DNA of 58,651 bases from Saksenaea vasiformis B4078 (lineage: Eukaryota; Mucoromycota; Mucoromycetes; Mucorales; Saksenaeaceae): positions 1 to 58,651 of the forward strand of contig JNDT01002156.1 in NCBI GenBank assembly GCA_000697055.1, read 5' to 3'. A program made the position numbers and the translations under genes. The first letter of the stretch is position 1, and every line of letters starts with the position of its first letter. Shown piece by piece: positions 33,078 to 44,834 of this stretch. The notes below the pieces were generated by a model. That model saw only the letters and a program-made list of their open reading frames with translations, made no database searches and was not told where the DNA came from.

Positions 33078-34697
33078 CTAGACGAGAGAAGGTGCATAAG
33101 CAGAAAATGAGAAGAGAAGGCCTGCAACAAGACCAGCAGCGGGCAAGGTAAGGAACCATGAGAAGAAGCACCAGCCAAGCATTTTCCAGTTGACAGCTTT
33201 TAGATTGCCGTTGCAGAGACCAATAGCAGCGGTGGCGCCAGTAATGCAGTGAGTTGTTGATACAGGCAGACCCAATTTGGAGCATGTCAGTACTGTCAGA
33301 GCTGCAGAAAGTTCGGCACAGAATCCACGACTAGGTGTAACATAGGTAATGTTATTGCCCATCTTACGCATGACTCTGTATCCCATCGTAGCCAAACCAA
33401 GGTCAATGGCCACACCACCGTAGGCGAGAATCCAGGCCGGGACAGGAACTTTGCCGGCAATATCGACCTCTGCCGTATTCCAAATACCAAAAATGGCAGC
33501 CAATGGGCCAACGGCGTTCGAGACATCGTTTGAACCGTGAGCAAATGAAGCCATACAGGCTGTCAGAACTTGCAGAATCTTGAACATGTATTCGGCCTCG
33601 TCTTCGTACAATTCGGCAGCGGCATGCATTCGCTTCAAGTTGTCATTATCGAGATTACGGACATCCTTACGAATACCGCTCAATGCAATGTCAAGGGCTC
33701 GGGTCTTGTAGCCAGCCATCTTGGCGCGCCAACCATCAGCAGTTGCTTCCTTTTCGTTGTACTCGACTTGCTCGGTCAGTTTTGCAGAAGAGGGGTCATC
33801 CAAAGCAACAGAAGATCCAGCACCATTGTCGGCCGTACCAGTCATAGATGGGGCATGCATTTCAACATCATCGAGCTTGTTATCGTGCTTGATCGTTGGC
33901 CTTTTCTTCAGGATGGGCATCACAAAGACGTGGTACCACTTCAGATCTTCGTTTTCCTTCAGACGACGCTGGAGCCATGGGCAGAAGAAGAACCAGGCGA
34001 ACAAGGAAAAGAAACCACCGATACCGAAGGAGATACCCACAATTTGACCGATAGGCATTCGACTACCACCGAGCGCAGGTGCACCTTTGTAGATAATATA
34101 GAATGCTTCAACCACAGTTGTGATGAAGAAATAAAAGGGAACCATACGGAGACCACACTTGAAACTGTCGACGCGCCGGAAGACAGCGTGCTTGGTAAGG
34201 GTATAAAAAGCAGCAGCGACGATGCCAGCAATGACAGGTGACATAAACCATGAAGCAATAATCTGAGCAACGCCTGACCATGTCCAGTCTACAGCTTCAC
34301 CACCGAAGGCGGCAATACCGACACCAATGACTGCACCGACGACCGAATGCGTTGAACTGACAGGCCAACCACGTTTTGTTGCGAAAAGGACCCAGCAGGC
34401 TGAACCAATAACGGCGCAAAGCATAGCAAGCATAAGGAGTTCAGGTCGATCCACAAAGCGTTCCACGGACAAGATGCCACCCTTGATTGTCTCCGAAGTG
34501 CCAGAACCGAGCAGAAGGGCACCAAGAAATTCAGTAAAGCAAGCAATCATACACGCTTGTGGCAATGTCAATGAGCCGGCAGATACGGCGTTGGCAAAAG
34601 AATTTGCGACGTCGTTTGCACCAATACCATAGGCGTCCACAAATGCTGCTACCATGGACACGCCAAATATCCATGTGAAGTCGTGTATCTGCATCAT
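33078..34697 (-). CDS. PHO89: Sodium/phosphate symporter, PiT family (Pho89 type)
   Basis: 539 residues in a single exon, a normal length for fungal Pho89 and full length by both ends. Both PiT repeats are present: GANDVANSFANAVSAGSLT at about 26-44 and GSNDVSNAVGPLAAIFGIW near 387. Each is followed by GxPVSSTHSVVGA or GLPVSTTHCITGA. About 10-12 hydrophobic segments surround a central hydrophilic loop (about 245-375). It imports inorganic phosphate across the plasma membrane with sodium. In yeasts such genes are induced by phosphate starvation. A CACGTG E-box lies 303 bp upstream, which would fit the same control here. Confidence 0.96.
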   Translation of the reverse strand: MMQIHDFTWIFGVSMVAAFVDAYGIGANDVANSFANAVSAGSLTLPQACMIACFTEFLGALLLGSGTSETIKGGILSVERFVDRPELLMLAMLCAVIGSACWVLFATKRGWPVSSTHSVVGAVIGVGIAAFGGEAVDWTWSGVAQIIASWFMSPVIAGIVAAAFYTLTKHAVFRRVDSFKCGLRMVPFYFFITTVVEAFYIIYKGAPALGGSRMPIGQIVGISFGIGGFFSLFAWFFFCPWLQRRLKENEDLKWYHVFVMPILKKRPTIKHDNKLDDVEMHAPSMTGTADNGAGSSVALDDPSSAKLTEQVEYNEKEATADGWRAKMAGYKTRALDIALSGIRKDVRNLDNDNLKRMHAAAELYEDEAEYMFKILQVLTACMASFAHGSNDVSNAVGPLAAIFGIWNTAEVDIAGKVPVPAWILAYGGVAIDLGLATMGYRVMRKMGNNITYVTPSRGFCAELSAALTVLTCSKLGLPVSTTHCITGATAAIGLCNGNLKAVNWKMLGWCFFSWFLTLPAAGLVAGLLFSFSAYAPSLV

Positions 34698-34999
34698 CTT
34701 TAGGGGAAAGAAAAGTTTTTTCTGCCTACTTCAGCCCTCTTCCTACTCGCCTTAAATACGATCTAAGTTCGATCGGAAGGGGAGCCTTGAGACATTGGTG
34801 GTCGGTAGTCACCATTGACCAATGAGGATCGCGCTCGCCCCCACGCAGCTCCTCAATTTCGTTTTTTTCACTCGACCAGAAATTGAGGAAAACCGGATTT
34901 TCTTCATCACAATCTATTACCAGATCATTGGCCCTTTCGAAAACCGGCTTACTGTCTCATTGGTTAATTGCCAGACACTTGAGGTCGTGCTAGCCTCCC

Positions 35000-35005
35000 C
35001 ACGTG
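35000..35005. promoter_or_regulatory. CACGTG E-box upstream of the phosphate transporter
   Basis: A palindromic CACGTG lies about 300 bp before the start codon of the minus-strand PiT gene. In budding yeast this is the Pho4 core site of phosphate-responsive genes. A single hexamer could be chance. Confidence 0.3.
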
Positions 35006-35009
35006 TAGT

Positions 35010-35730
35010 CATGTCTGTTACCTAACCGAATTAAGAAAAAAAAGGGACCCAAAATTTGAAGAAATGCTAAGCCTTACAATGAAGTTGAGTTTGAACATTC
35101 GCAATCTGAGCATTTTTCTTCAACTCTACGGCCATTGGTCCAATTGCTGGAATAAAAGCATGGTTAGAGGGAGAAGACCATAGCGCAATTATTGTCTATG
35201 AAAAAAAAAATAGGGGCTTTCAAGACCTGTACTATGCTAATAGTTAAAGACATGTGATAGTATCCACCTCAATTGTAAAATGCTCAAAGGTATATTGGGA
35301 GAATAGCTGCCAGTGGCAAGAATGAAATTGGATGCTACAAACTCGATGACCCGTGTGCGGTAATATCACCGACACTCCAACCAAAATAATACAGACCATT
35401 ACTTCAATATCGCGGTTCTTTGCGGTGAGCATTCAGCGTCTGCAAAACGCTGATGCATCGCAAAATACCTAGATGACCTTCTGCTGTTGAATGAACATAA
35501 CAGTGGAAACACAAAGGATTAATACAGGATGTGATATATCCTAGCAGGATGCACAATTGGGGCTGGTGAGAGACGTTTCTCGTCGTTCTTTGATAAGCTA
35601 GCAGAGGTTCATGTAGAAACGCCTATACATATGGCCAAAATCACATCTGTGGCAGATAAACTTAAAACGATATGCTTTCTTGGAAGTCGCGTTTACCATA
35701 TGGTTTTGAGTTTCAGATATATTGTGCTTC
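35010..35730. other. Intergenic
   Basis: No coding exon or repeat that I can support. Confidence 0.4.
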
Positions 35731-35732
35731 GT

Positions 35733-36022
35733 ATCATTAGCCAATGCCTCCGCTTGTGCCTCGGATGACTACTTGAAAACCCCGCGCTTTTTCCGCCGCA
35801 ACGGCAATCAACAAATTACATCTCGCTACCTGCCTCCAGGTGCATTACCGCCTCAAATATCCTCAAGTATTAATGTCTAGCATAATCTTCCACTTTCGAA
35901 CAAGTTTCCATTTCCTCTTCCATACGCATATCTACTGGGTACAGTCTGGCTGGAATATACTCCGCTCTCGGTTGAGGGTGCCAGAGGAAGAGAAAGCAAC
36001 TCCATCCAAACCCAAGGCGTAA
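35733..36022 (+). CDS. Putative small protein, last exons
   Basis: A plus-strand exon reads SDDYLKTPRFFRRNGNQQIT and SRYLPPGALPPQISSSIN, then gtctag. After ctgggtacag it joins in frame to SGWNILRSRLRVPEEEKA and ends at 36022. Basic, short and proline-containing, it could be a small mitochondrial or membrane-associated protein. The first exon was not found: the frame is closed by a stop upstream, and a possible acceptor (atcattag) is at about 35742. Confidence 0.4.
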
Positions 36023-36029
36023 AGAAATT

Positions 36030-36815
36030 ACTTTCTAATATTTCACTGTTTTATAGCCTTGCGTCTATTCTGATTTGTTATATTTTATCCTTTTTTCCTG
36101 CTGTTTTGTTACCATTTTTCTTCTCGACTCGTTGGCCGGGGAAGTATGAATTTGATTAAATTCTTCTCAATTCCAGCACAAGGAGAGATGGTGAAGTGTA
36201 AAGGTATTCGTCGATAGATATTTGACATGATGTGCCCTATCCTCTCTGCAGGTCTCCAATAAACCGTACTACACAAATAGCTTTGTTGACATGTAGCGCA
36301 TTGAGAGGTTATGCTCGCAGATTACGCATAGATCGATAAGAGGATTTGTTGTCACCAGATCCTTCGCCACCATGATTGCGAGAATTCGTTGCAGAGTATT
36401 ATACATTATGGAAGTCTTTTTTTTTTAGGATAATTGATTTGATTTGCAGTATCTTCTGAGAAGACCCTCTCTTTCTGAATGAAAGCCTTTTCAAGCCATC
36501 AATTAGGATTGTTCAATGCAAACATTCCCATACGTTGCCTCGTTGCTTGAGTGCCTACTTCATCGTATTGTTCCTTTTCATTGATTATGCATGTGAAAGG
36601 ACTTAATCTAGTTATGTGTGCCTTCCAGTCGTACCATAATCTCAATCTTTTTCCTTTTTTTTCGCAATTGAACTATCAGTCAAGCACTCCTCAGTATTAT
36701 TTTATCTGCGCAAGTGTTCTATCGCTCATTTCAAATATTTTAATATAGGTAAGGATTACAAATAATAACTGTAAAAGTATAGGTCTAACGATTGATAATT
36801 ATGGTGCAGTGCAAT
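36030..36815. other. Intergenic
   Basis: AT-rich DNA, downstream of both flanking genes. No supported feature. Confidence 0.4.
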
Positions 36816-36819
36816 ACGC

Positions 36820-38359
36820 TTATCTGGCACCAAAAACGTATTCCATCTCTTCTAATGTCCTGCCTTTGGTTTCTGGGATAAAGCATACACCGATGAAACA
36901 GACGCAGCAACAAGCACCAAAGAAGAAATAAACGCCAGATACAGTGTGAGCAATAAACAGGGGAACGCAATAAGTAATCAAAATAGAGAAGCCCCAGTTC
37001 AAGCCATAAGTGAGAGCCAGACCCTTGGCTCGTGTGCGCATGTTGAAGATCTCTGCAGGATAGACGTAGCTGGCAATACCCCAGCTGAATGCAAAGGAGG
37101 CAGTGAAAATGTAGATAAATGCCAAGATGGTGTTGCGGGCGTGGGGGTTGAGAATAGTGACACTCCCGGTATCAACATCGACAATGGTATAGGCCTGGAA
37201 CATCGCACCCACAACAAACATACTGATACCCATAGTAGCAGCGCCAATGAGGAAGACTGGCTTGCGGCCCCAACGGTCAATGCACCATTGTAATGAAACG
37301 GCCGCGGCCAGAAGCGCAAGCAGTCCTGATCCACCTGTAGCGGCAATAGAGGCGGACGTGTCGTTCAGGCCAGCACTGGAGAAGATTTGTGGTGCATAGT
37401 ACCAAATAGCGACGCTTCCCGTAAAGGAAGTAGAAATGGAGATGAAGAAAGATAGAAGCGTGCGCTTGAGATTGGCTCCGACGAAAAGTTCGGCATAGGT
37501 GCGTTTTCCAAGAGACCGCTCGAATTCTAGCTCCGCCACGATCTCATCGTATTGTTGCCGGACGATTGGATCCTCGGTTGTCGTCTCGTTTAACTCCGCC
37601 AAGACCTGGAGGCCCTCCTGGGGCCTTTGTTTATCGATAAGCCAGCGGGGAGAGAACGGCAAGAAGGCGATAATAGAGCCAAAGATGGCACAGACAAAGA
37701 TCTGGAGCATCCATGGACCTCGCCAGGCCCAGTTCGTGTCGAGATAACTGGTACCAAAGGTAACGAAATAGCCCACCACTTGACCGAACGAACTCATCAG
37801 AGTGAAAAAGCTGATCAGGCGACCACGAATATCTGGAGGGGCGATCTCGGAATGATACAGAGGGATTCCGTTTGTCATTAAGCCCGCGCCGAATCCACCC
37901 ACCAGTCGTCCTGCCAACAGGAGGCCAAAATTGTGTCCGATGATTTCGAAAAGGATACCAATGCAAAATACCGTGGAGGCACCAACAATCGAATATTTTC
38001 GACTGAACCTGTCTTTGGGACTCATGTCAGATCAATTAATCAATTTTTCAATAGGAACACGAACCACATAAAAACCCAGAAAAAAAGGCACCAAGCGCTG
38101 CAGTCATCAAGAAAAGAGCAAGCATAAGACCTTGCAAATAATCGACATTCTCTTTGGTAAAGAACCGATCCCGAAAGACTGGCATCGAAAGGATACCAGA
38201 TACGGCACCAGTGTCATATCCGCAAACAAAGCCTCCCACAGCAGCAACAATGGAAGATAAGTACACTGACTTTCGAACACCGGACCGTGGTTTCATAGAA
38301 ACACTCTCGGTATCCTCTAATCGTATAGGATCGGTCTGTATCTTGTTTGACCCTTCCAT
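36820..38359 (-). CDS. MFS sugar transporter
   Basis: Two exons: 38359 to about 38061 and 38020 to 36820. The intron is short (about 40 bp; best fit has a gtgttc donor and ends catgag), giving about 500 residues. The N-terminus is hydrophilic. Family motifs in order: GYDTGAVSGIL in TM1; DRFSRK after TM2 (G of the usual D-R-x-G-R-K replaced by S); LAGRLVGGFGAG; SEIAPPDIRGRL; SPRWLI; DRWGRKP in the second half; and the end signature PETKGRTLEEME. Twelve membrane segments are expected. Fungal members carry hexoses, pentoses, inositol or disaccharides with protons; the substrate cannot be read from sequence alone. Confidence 0.94.
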
Positions 38360-38364
38360 CTATA

Positions 38365-39615
38365 ATGTTTGTATTGTTACAAAAAAAAGGTGTACTTAAA
38401 AAAAATGAAAAATGAAAAAACAAGATCTTTTGGGTCATGCCTGTGTGTCACTTTGATGTGACTTGTAAAATGACTCGTGCTGTTGGTCCGAGTGAAGCGC
38501 TCAAAATCGGCAGTCATGATAACGGAGAAACTAAGGCATTGTTCTCAAGCTGTTCACACCAGGATTAGGTAAGAATGATGTTGACAGTTAAACTTGGAAA
38601 CAAATTTTACCGGCAGGTCATTTCTTTCTACGGTAGACTTCAAAGTTTATTGGAACGTAGCACACTTGAGTGATCCTTCGGGTGCTTGAGCCGTTGAGAG
38701 ATCTGCAGCCAAATAGAATGTTACGATAGTACTGCAGTCTTTAACACAATTCGAGTCAAATGGAATATAATTTAGGGAATAATCATGACGAGAGACCACA
38801 AGATAAATAAACATTAAGATGGTGACCGAGTCATTGTGCGATTTTCATTTCAAATTGGAGCCTTCCACCATGTGTGCCTGGCGATTTTGCATACTTAAAT
38901 AGTACTTCCTACGGGTGTCACATCAGTATTTTGTGCAGAATAAAAGAGATGCAGCTTATTGAGAGATTGGTCATGTGCATAGTTCCTTGTCTTCTAGCGT
39001 ATTGAGTATGGTTTGTCTCCAGGAGACTCCATGTTCCGACATACTCCGATCTTTTTTTTTTTATTTGATTTTGCAGCTTCTTCTACGCTCATATAATGGC
39101 AAAAGCCATTTACCAATATTATCGTCAGAATGATAATATTTACCTCCCGTGTTCCTTGATAGATGCGTTTGATGCGAAAATTCATTTATTCATTAACTCC
39201 TGCCCTTACAGAATACATCTAGTTCCTTTAAAGGTATTTTGTACGTCTTTTATTACATCCCTCCATTATCTGCTTCTTAATAAGCTTGCTGTATGCTCTG
39301 TGGATACGCTAAATACGAGGCATAGCGATCTCATAAGAGACTTGCTCTTCCTCTCTAGCTCTATATCTGAGTCAATGCTTACCGTGAACGAAGGTAACAG
39401 CACGTTTATAAGGCTTAGATCTGACGTACCGCTTTCTAGAATCTCTTCAATGACTAAATCGCACCAGTTAGTGACTCTAGGGCGATGATTCTCTGCGGCT
39501 TTGCTGGATCCAGCTTTCCGGCAGACAGGAAGTAGCAATGTGATCGCACGCAGGAAGTCACAAGAATTAATGCTCTCCAACGTGACCACCGTCGGTTGTT
39601 ACCTGAGATCTGTAG
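38365..39615. other. Intergenic
   Basis: The sugar transporter promoter and further AT-rich sequence. Opposed ORFs at 39096-39488 (+) and 39266-39589 (-) overlap each other and show no domain. Confidence 0.4.
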
Positions 39616-39619
39616 CTTG

Positions 39620-39884
39620 GGAGGATGGTCGTGTCTCATCGGAACGTCCGAAAGTTTAGTAAATGCTGCGTGTTCGCGCATCACACGTCATCTCTTTCAA
39701 ACGACCCCTTCTAAATAAAATGAGTGCGTCCTCTTTAGAAGCGTTTATGCTATTGTACAACGGCGATCATTTCAATCGATCATATTTCTTCGAACATCGG
39801 CCGCCGCTCAAACGTTGTATATTTATTCGTCATCTTTTGATTCGGAAAACAATCTCATATCTACAAAACTTCTGGACATCCGCC
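39620..39884 (+). mobile_element. MITE copy, intact (265 bp)
   Basis: Starts ggaggatggtcgtg, ends ctggacatccgcc, flanked by a perfect 3-bp duplication ttg (39617-39619 and 39885-39887). It is the best reference for the family and shows what the split copy at 5546-6540 looked like before the solo LTR arrived. Confidence 0.9.
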
Positions 39885-40559
39885 TTGGCAGCGGCCTGCC
39901 CTAATAGATCTCATTTTTTGTATTCTCGCTATCACTTCTATCGCACTCCAGGTAGAACGACATTTGTGGCAGTATACATTGCAGCCTCTACACATGTTGA
40001 AACACTCTATACGGATTACAACTGTTAATGCCTTCCTTGTATCGATATTCGATACATCGTGCTGTATAATATGTTAACTCTACCCTTCAAAAACGTCCAA
40101 GAAAAGCTGATAAGAAAAGTTGACCATTAGCAAGACCCCTTTTCTATTTTGTGGCTGTATGCGGGCAAATCGTAGACGAGACATTTGAAAGAAAGGCTGT
40201 CTAGAAGCTTTATATGTAAAGGATTGCCTCTCAATATGAGAGATGGTCGATAGCCATCTCGGCCCCTGCTGTCCTGAATTCCGCAATTGTTCGAAGTGAC
40301 GGATACTATGCCCTAACACAAGCAAATTTAAAAAAAGTGATGTCCATTTATACAGACGAGGTTTTTTTGCAAGAGATGACGTGTAATATGCAGGAACCAG
40401 AAAGCTGCATAACTTTTGGACTTTCCCGAAAACTCAGCTCTCCTTTTAAATTCGAAACATAAACGACCGTTCTTAAACGATGCGGTCCACCAAGCGTAAC
40501 ACAAGTGGACATAACTCTATAAAGTCGTTAAAGAGAAGAAAGCGGGAAAAGCAATTCAT

Positions 40560-41525
40560 CACAGCTGTTTATTTACGGGATTTTTCCTATGATTTTGTGT
40601 CTATCTGAAATTACTCGGCCTTACTTCCAGATGAAGTCTGCGCTTCCAAACACGTATGTTTACGTTCATACAATGAATAGTTTACGCTTATATAATGGGA
40701 GTTTGCATTGGAATAGTTCATGTTTACAGTGGTGGATTTGTTAGCATATTATTGAAAAGGTCAAAAATGTTTCAAGGAAGGAAAATGTGCCGCCGAAAGT
40801 AATACGCTCTTTTGACGTTGAGATCATTCATTGCATCGATGACAGGTTTCTCTATGCCTTATCACAAGGCATGAAGATGTTTCACGATGAGTTCATACCA
40901 GAATAATCCATATTTAAAGAGACGCATGAATTTTTTTTTATTTATGCTTCGGCTCTGCTTCTCTCTCTAACATTCCCGGTAAGGATGTCAATCCATTATA
41001 CCTGCAAGATTATTCATGTTTTTTGCCTATTGTTTAGGCTGCATGACCTCTGTGCCGAACCGTCTTGGACGTGTGCATAACTTGCGTTCATCACTTAAGT
41101 AAGTAAAGGTTGTCATACTCAGCATCACTGATTTTTTCGTGATAGATCGCTAGACACTGGATCGCTTCAAGACCCTTGCAGACCGTCCTACAATCGGCCG
41201 CTCCCAGACGGCGACCTCCCCCCTCCACCCGCCCCACCGCTTCGGTGCGGGGTTGGGTCCCAGTGTAAACACGGGACTACGCCTTCGGGGAGTAAGTAAA
41301 AGGCATCAAAGCATCTTTCATTTACTAACTATGAAATATTTTTTATGCTGCTCGAGTAAATTTTGCATCCACTGGGGAGATCAAGTTCATGTAAGTTGAT
41401 TAATCTTCTGACGTAAGATTGAGGTGCTAATGACCACATATTCGATTCTTCTTTAGCACGAACTTGGCTCTTCAGAGACCCAAGGTTTACTTAGAGTAGT
41501 GTAAAAAAATTCAATAAACAGTATA
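40560..41525 (+). repeat. Dispersed ~1-kb repeat, near full-length copy
   Basis: The left end reads ctgtttatttacgggattttt; the right end, read on the other strand, is ctgtttattgaattttttt, so the ends form an imperfect inverted repeat. Modules in order: gattttgtgtctatctgaaa; ttacttccagatgaa; atgaatagtttacgctt; ccgaaagtaatacgctctt; aataatccatatt..gacgcatgaa; cccggtaaggatgtc; a GC-rich hairpin; atttactaactatgaaat; caagttcatgtaag; aataaacagtat. No coding frame. Confidence 0.75.
41220..41290. other. GC-rich hairpin inside the repeat
   Basis: ccccaccgcttcggtgcgggg can fold into a strong stem with a tetraloop-like end. It is the most GC-rich spot of the surrounding kilobases. The copy at 53440-53520 has a diverged version (cccaccgttccgaggtgcgg). 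Confidence 0.6.
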
Positions 41526-41906
41526 TGGCAAGAAAGAAAAAAGCTGCGCAGCAGATCTTGTACATACAGCAAAAAAAAAGAAAAGAAAAGAAACGATTAG
41601 GTATCTTCTAGAAAATGGAGGAGGAGGGTGGATGTACAGTGGAAGGCATTGAGAGGTTGAATTGATGACGATATACTACTACAAATGAGAATGCAACTGG
41701 AATGAATGGACAAAAAAGACAAAGAAAGAGGAGCAAGATACACTGATAAAGCGAAAAGAAAAAAGAAAGAAAAAAAAGAGAAAGAATCCTCATCTCTCGT
41801 GGCAAATCATATAGAAACAAAGAAGCATAAATTGACCTGCAGGTATCATAGCGTGAAAAAAAAATTCGAAGAGAAAACGATCAATACAAGAAGAGGGAAA
41901 GGGTTT

Positions 41907-44830
41907 TCAATGTAGTCGTGAAGGAATGTGATGAAGGTGGGAGGACATCATCGGCTGATGTCCAGAAGCTGCAGTGGCAGTTACGGTTGGCATGGTTGTT
42001 GCTGGTGTGGCAGTAGTATGTTGCTGATCTAGATAGAGACCCCAGTCGGGCCAGTTCAAGTTCGATGAAGGTAGCGTGGCCGACAAAGCAGGCCCACTGT
42101 AAGGAGAAAAAGTGACTGGCGTATTTGAAAGTGGTGTAGAAGGATGAGGATGATGAGAGACCAAAGTCTGCTCCACACTTGTTGCTGGCATGTAGCTCGA
42201 TGAATGAGAAGGTGTAGGAGGAGGAACAATCGTTGAGTTGTGGAGGAGTGTCCTCAGAGAGGGTGGGTGAAACTGAGGTTGCTCATAGCAATTCTCCGTA
42301 TGATTGGATGGCGGGAGTTGAGGCGGTGCAGCCGTTGCGAAATGATCCAAGGGTGTGGAGCTTGAGGTATATACCGGCTGGTACATGGGTGAGGGGTAAA
42401 CTGCTTCTGCTTGTTGCTGCTGAGGTGGGTGTTCTTGCTGCTGCTGCTGCTGTTGTTGTTGGTCTTGCTGTGGTGTTTGCAAATAGGGAACAAGGGATGG
42501 GTGTGCTACCATTGATTCTACACCGCGATGCATATCAGGAGCAATGCCACCCACCATGGTTGGGTTAACCATACGATGAAACCATGCTGATTTTGGTATT
42601 TCTTCTTCTTCTTCACCATCAGATTGGTGTGCAGCAGTCTGATCTATTCTCTGCATGACGGGCGATGATGGAGAGGTTGGGGTATTTAACGCTAAACCGT
42701 TGACGATGGCAAGCATCCTCAACGTTTCAAGAGTGTGGTGGGCGGGTACGATATGCTTGTACAACTTGACGAGTGCCACAGACTGGTGGAAGTTCTCAAG
42801 ATTTTTTGCTGAGCGCTCGCGCAAAGCAGTCGCCAAGTGAACGAGCGCAGATTGGAACATTGCGTACACGAGACATGTGGGCAAACATAGTGGATAGCTT
42901 GATTCTGTATGGCTGAGCGCATATTTCTGACGAACCAACTCTGAAATGCAGGAAGCTGCTTCGGAGCATGCTTGACGTGATCTAGCAAGCCAATCCGTCG
43001 TCGATTCAATAAATGGTCGGTGCAACAGTAAGACGACGGTATAGTAAGGAATCAAAAGGTTTACTGTAAAAAAATGGGTTAGGGTTTTTAAACTTTAAAA
43101 TCTTTCGATACTACGCAATTTTGTAGTGTTTACCTTTTTGTGCTGCTGATAGTTCGTATCCTTCTATGGATTCATCCAGTAAGGCTTTCCAACCCTGAAG
43201 TCGTCGGTCGAAAGCGCCGAGGATGGTAGGATCGGCCAGACCTGCATTTCCATTGGCATGTTTTGCTTTTGGAGCATACAGAGCTTTGGTGACGCGACCT
43301 ACAATCTCGGAAAGCTTGATCATGAGGACAAAAGACCGATAAATTGGTTCCCTTTTCATCGACATTGTTGTATCCGAGATTTCGTAAGGCGAGGGCATGG
43401 TAGTGTCAAAATCTCGGTCGAGGATTGTGAGCGGCTTACCGGCACGAACGCTCATCCATCGGTCTAAAACATAGCAGACGTAGAATACCCGGTGTCGTGT
43501 TTCGATTTCCGAGGGCGGTAATTTCCAATGAGCGCACGATCGGTGTAGGCCTAGATCTTGAGCTATCCGAATGGCGTTGCCAAGTGTGTGCCACTGAAGC
43601 GACTCAATATCGCCGTCATCAAACTCCAAATACAGAGTCATCAGCAACGCGGCTTGGACATGGCAAAGCCGAGAACGGGTTGAGTCACGTAGACGTTTCA
43701 TCACTTTGCGGAAATACATCGCACCGTAGTCGCTCGATAAACCCACCTGTTCAGAAAAATGCTGTGCTGCAAATCGGAAGGATACCGACAGCACGGCTTG
43801 AACAAGGATGGGAGGAGAGGAGCCATGTAAAAAGCTAGTTTTGTCAACAATGGGCAAAAATCGGTGAAGATGTTGGAAGTAACTAATTCAGTGTCAGCCA
43901 TGAATGCTACACATGCCTTACTTTTTTCTTTTTTTTGGGTTTATCCCCTTTCTACTTACATTTGAATCATTTTATCGCACATTTCCTTGGATGGTTTATG
44001 AGTTGCGTCTGGTAAATGGGGTTTCTCGTCGTCCGGGAAACCTGATCGTATCGACAGACCGACATCGATTTTGGTATCTGATTTCCCTTTCTGGACAATC
44101 ATCAGTTCGTTTTGAGCCATCATTTGCAACGTGATATCCTCTCTTCCTGGCCATACAATGTATGGCTTTGATTTGAATAGTTCAGGGTCGAACAATCGTA
44201 GACCGGCCGAGTGACCGGTGTACTTGATCGAGTCATAATCGTTATCATTGAACGGTCCCGCGTGATTCTTTGCGTTTAATCTGTACAGTTCGTCTTCCTC
44301 TTCCGATGAATTGTCCTCATCTGTTTTTTCGTTATTTTCGTCAAATGCTGACCGAATCTTCTGACGTGGTATCTGAAAGTCGTTACGTTCAAGGTCTTTA
44401 ATCGAGGAATGTGTCAGCTCCGTCAACAGCACTTCCATTTTTTTGCAGCGTTTTTCAAGATTCTCTACATAGCTAAAACATTGATAAGAAAAACGTAAAG
44501 TAACAAAGCGAGAAAGCTTACACACTCGGGGGTCCTCGTTTCTTTCGCACAGTCTGAAATTCACAGGTATAACCCCACTGGAAAAAAGAAAAAAGAAAAG
44601 AAAATTAAGAGGGAGGAGATAGAGACTATTCGTCGACTTACCGCTCTACAATTGGAACACGGATTGGAGGTATCTGCATCGCAACGAGATTTTCGTTTTC
44701 TGCAGAAATCACAACTGCGTTTAGCGCGTGTCCGTTTCAATGGACCAGCGTGTGAAGGTGTTGGCGTTGCAGGATTATCGAGGGGCAACGATCGGGGAGG
44801 ATTGGTGATGTATTGCTTGTAGGCGTTCAT
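41907..44830 (-). CDS. Zn2Cys6 transcription factor with fungal-specific regulatory domain
   Basis: Multi-exon minus-strand gene. Exon 1 gives CDFCRKRKSRC and CSNCRA; exon 2 adds WGYTCEF. Together these make the six-cysteine cluster C-x2-C-x6-C-x7-C-x2-C-x6-C, starting at Cys 40. A linker and short coiled coil (ENLEKRCKKMEVLLTEL) follow. An acidic stretch comes next, then the middle homology domain (IVDKTSFLHGSSPPILVQAV, HTLGNAIRIAQDLGLHRSC, FYVCYVLDRWMSVRAGKP). The C-terminus is Gln/Pro/Ser/Thr-rich with a poly-Gln run (about 42420-42470), typical of an activation domain. This class often controls carbon source use, like XlnR-type activators. The divergence from named members prevents a closer call. 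Confidence 0.93.
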
Positions 44831-44834
44831 TTAC

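Noticed and set aside
33570..34241. 223-codon plus-strand ORF
   Set aside because: It is antisense to the intact phosphate transporter, which carries clear family signatures.
41220..41290. GC-rich hairpin as a structured non-coding RNA gene
   Set aside because: It lies inside a dispersed repeat and is diverged in the copy at 53440; no independent sign of an RNA gene.
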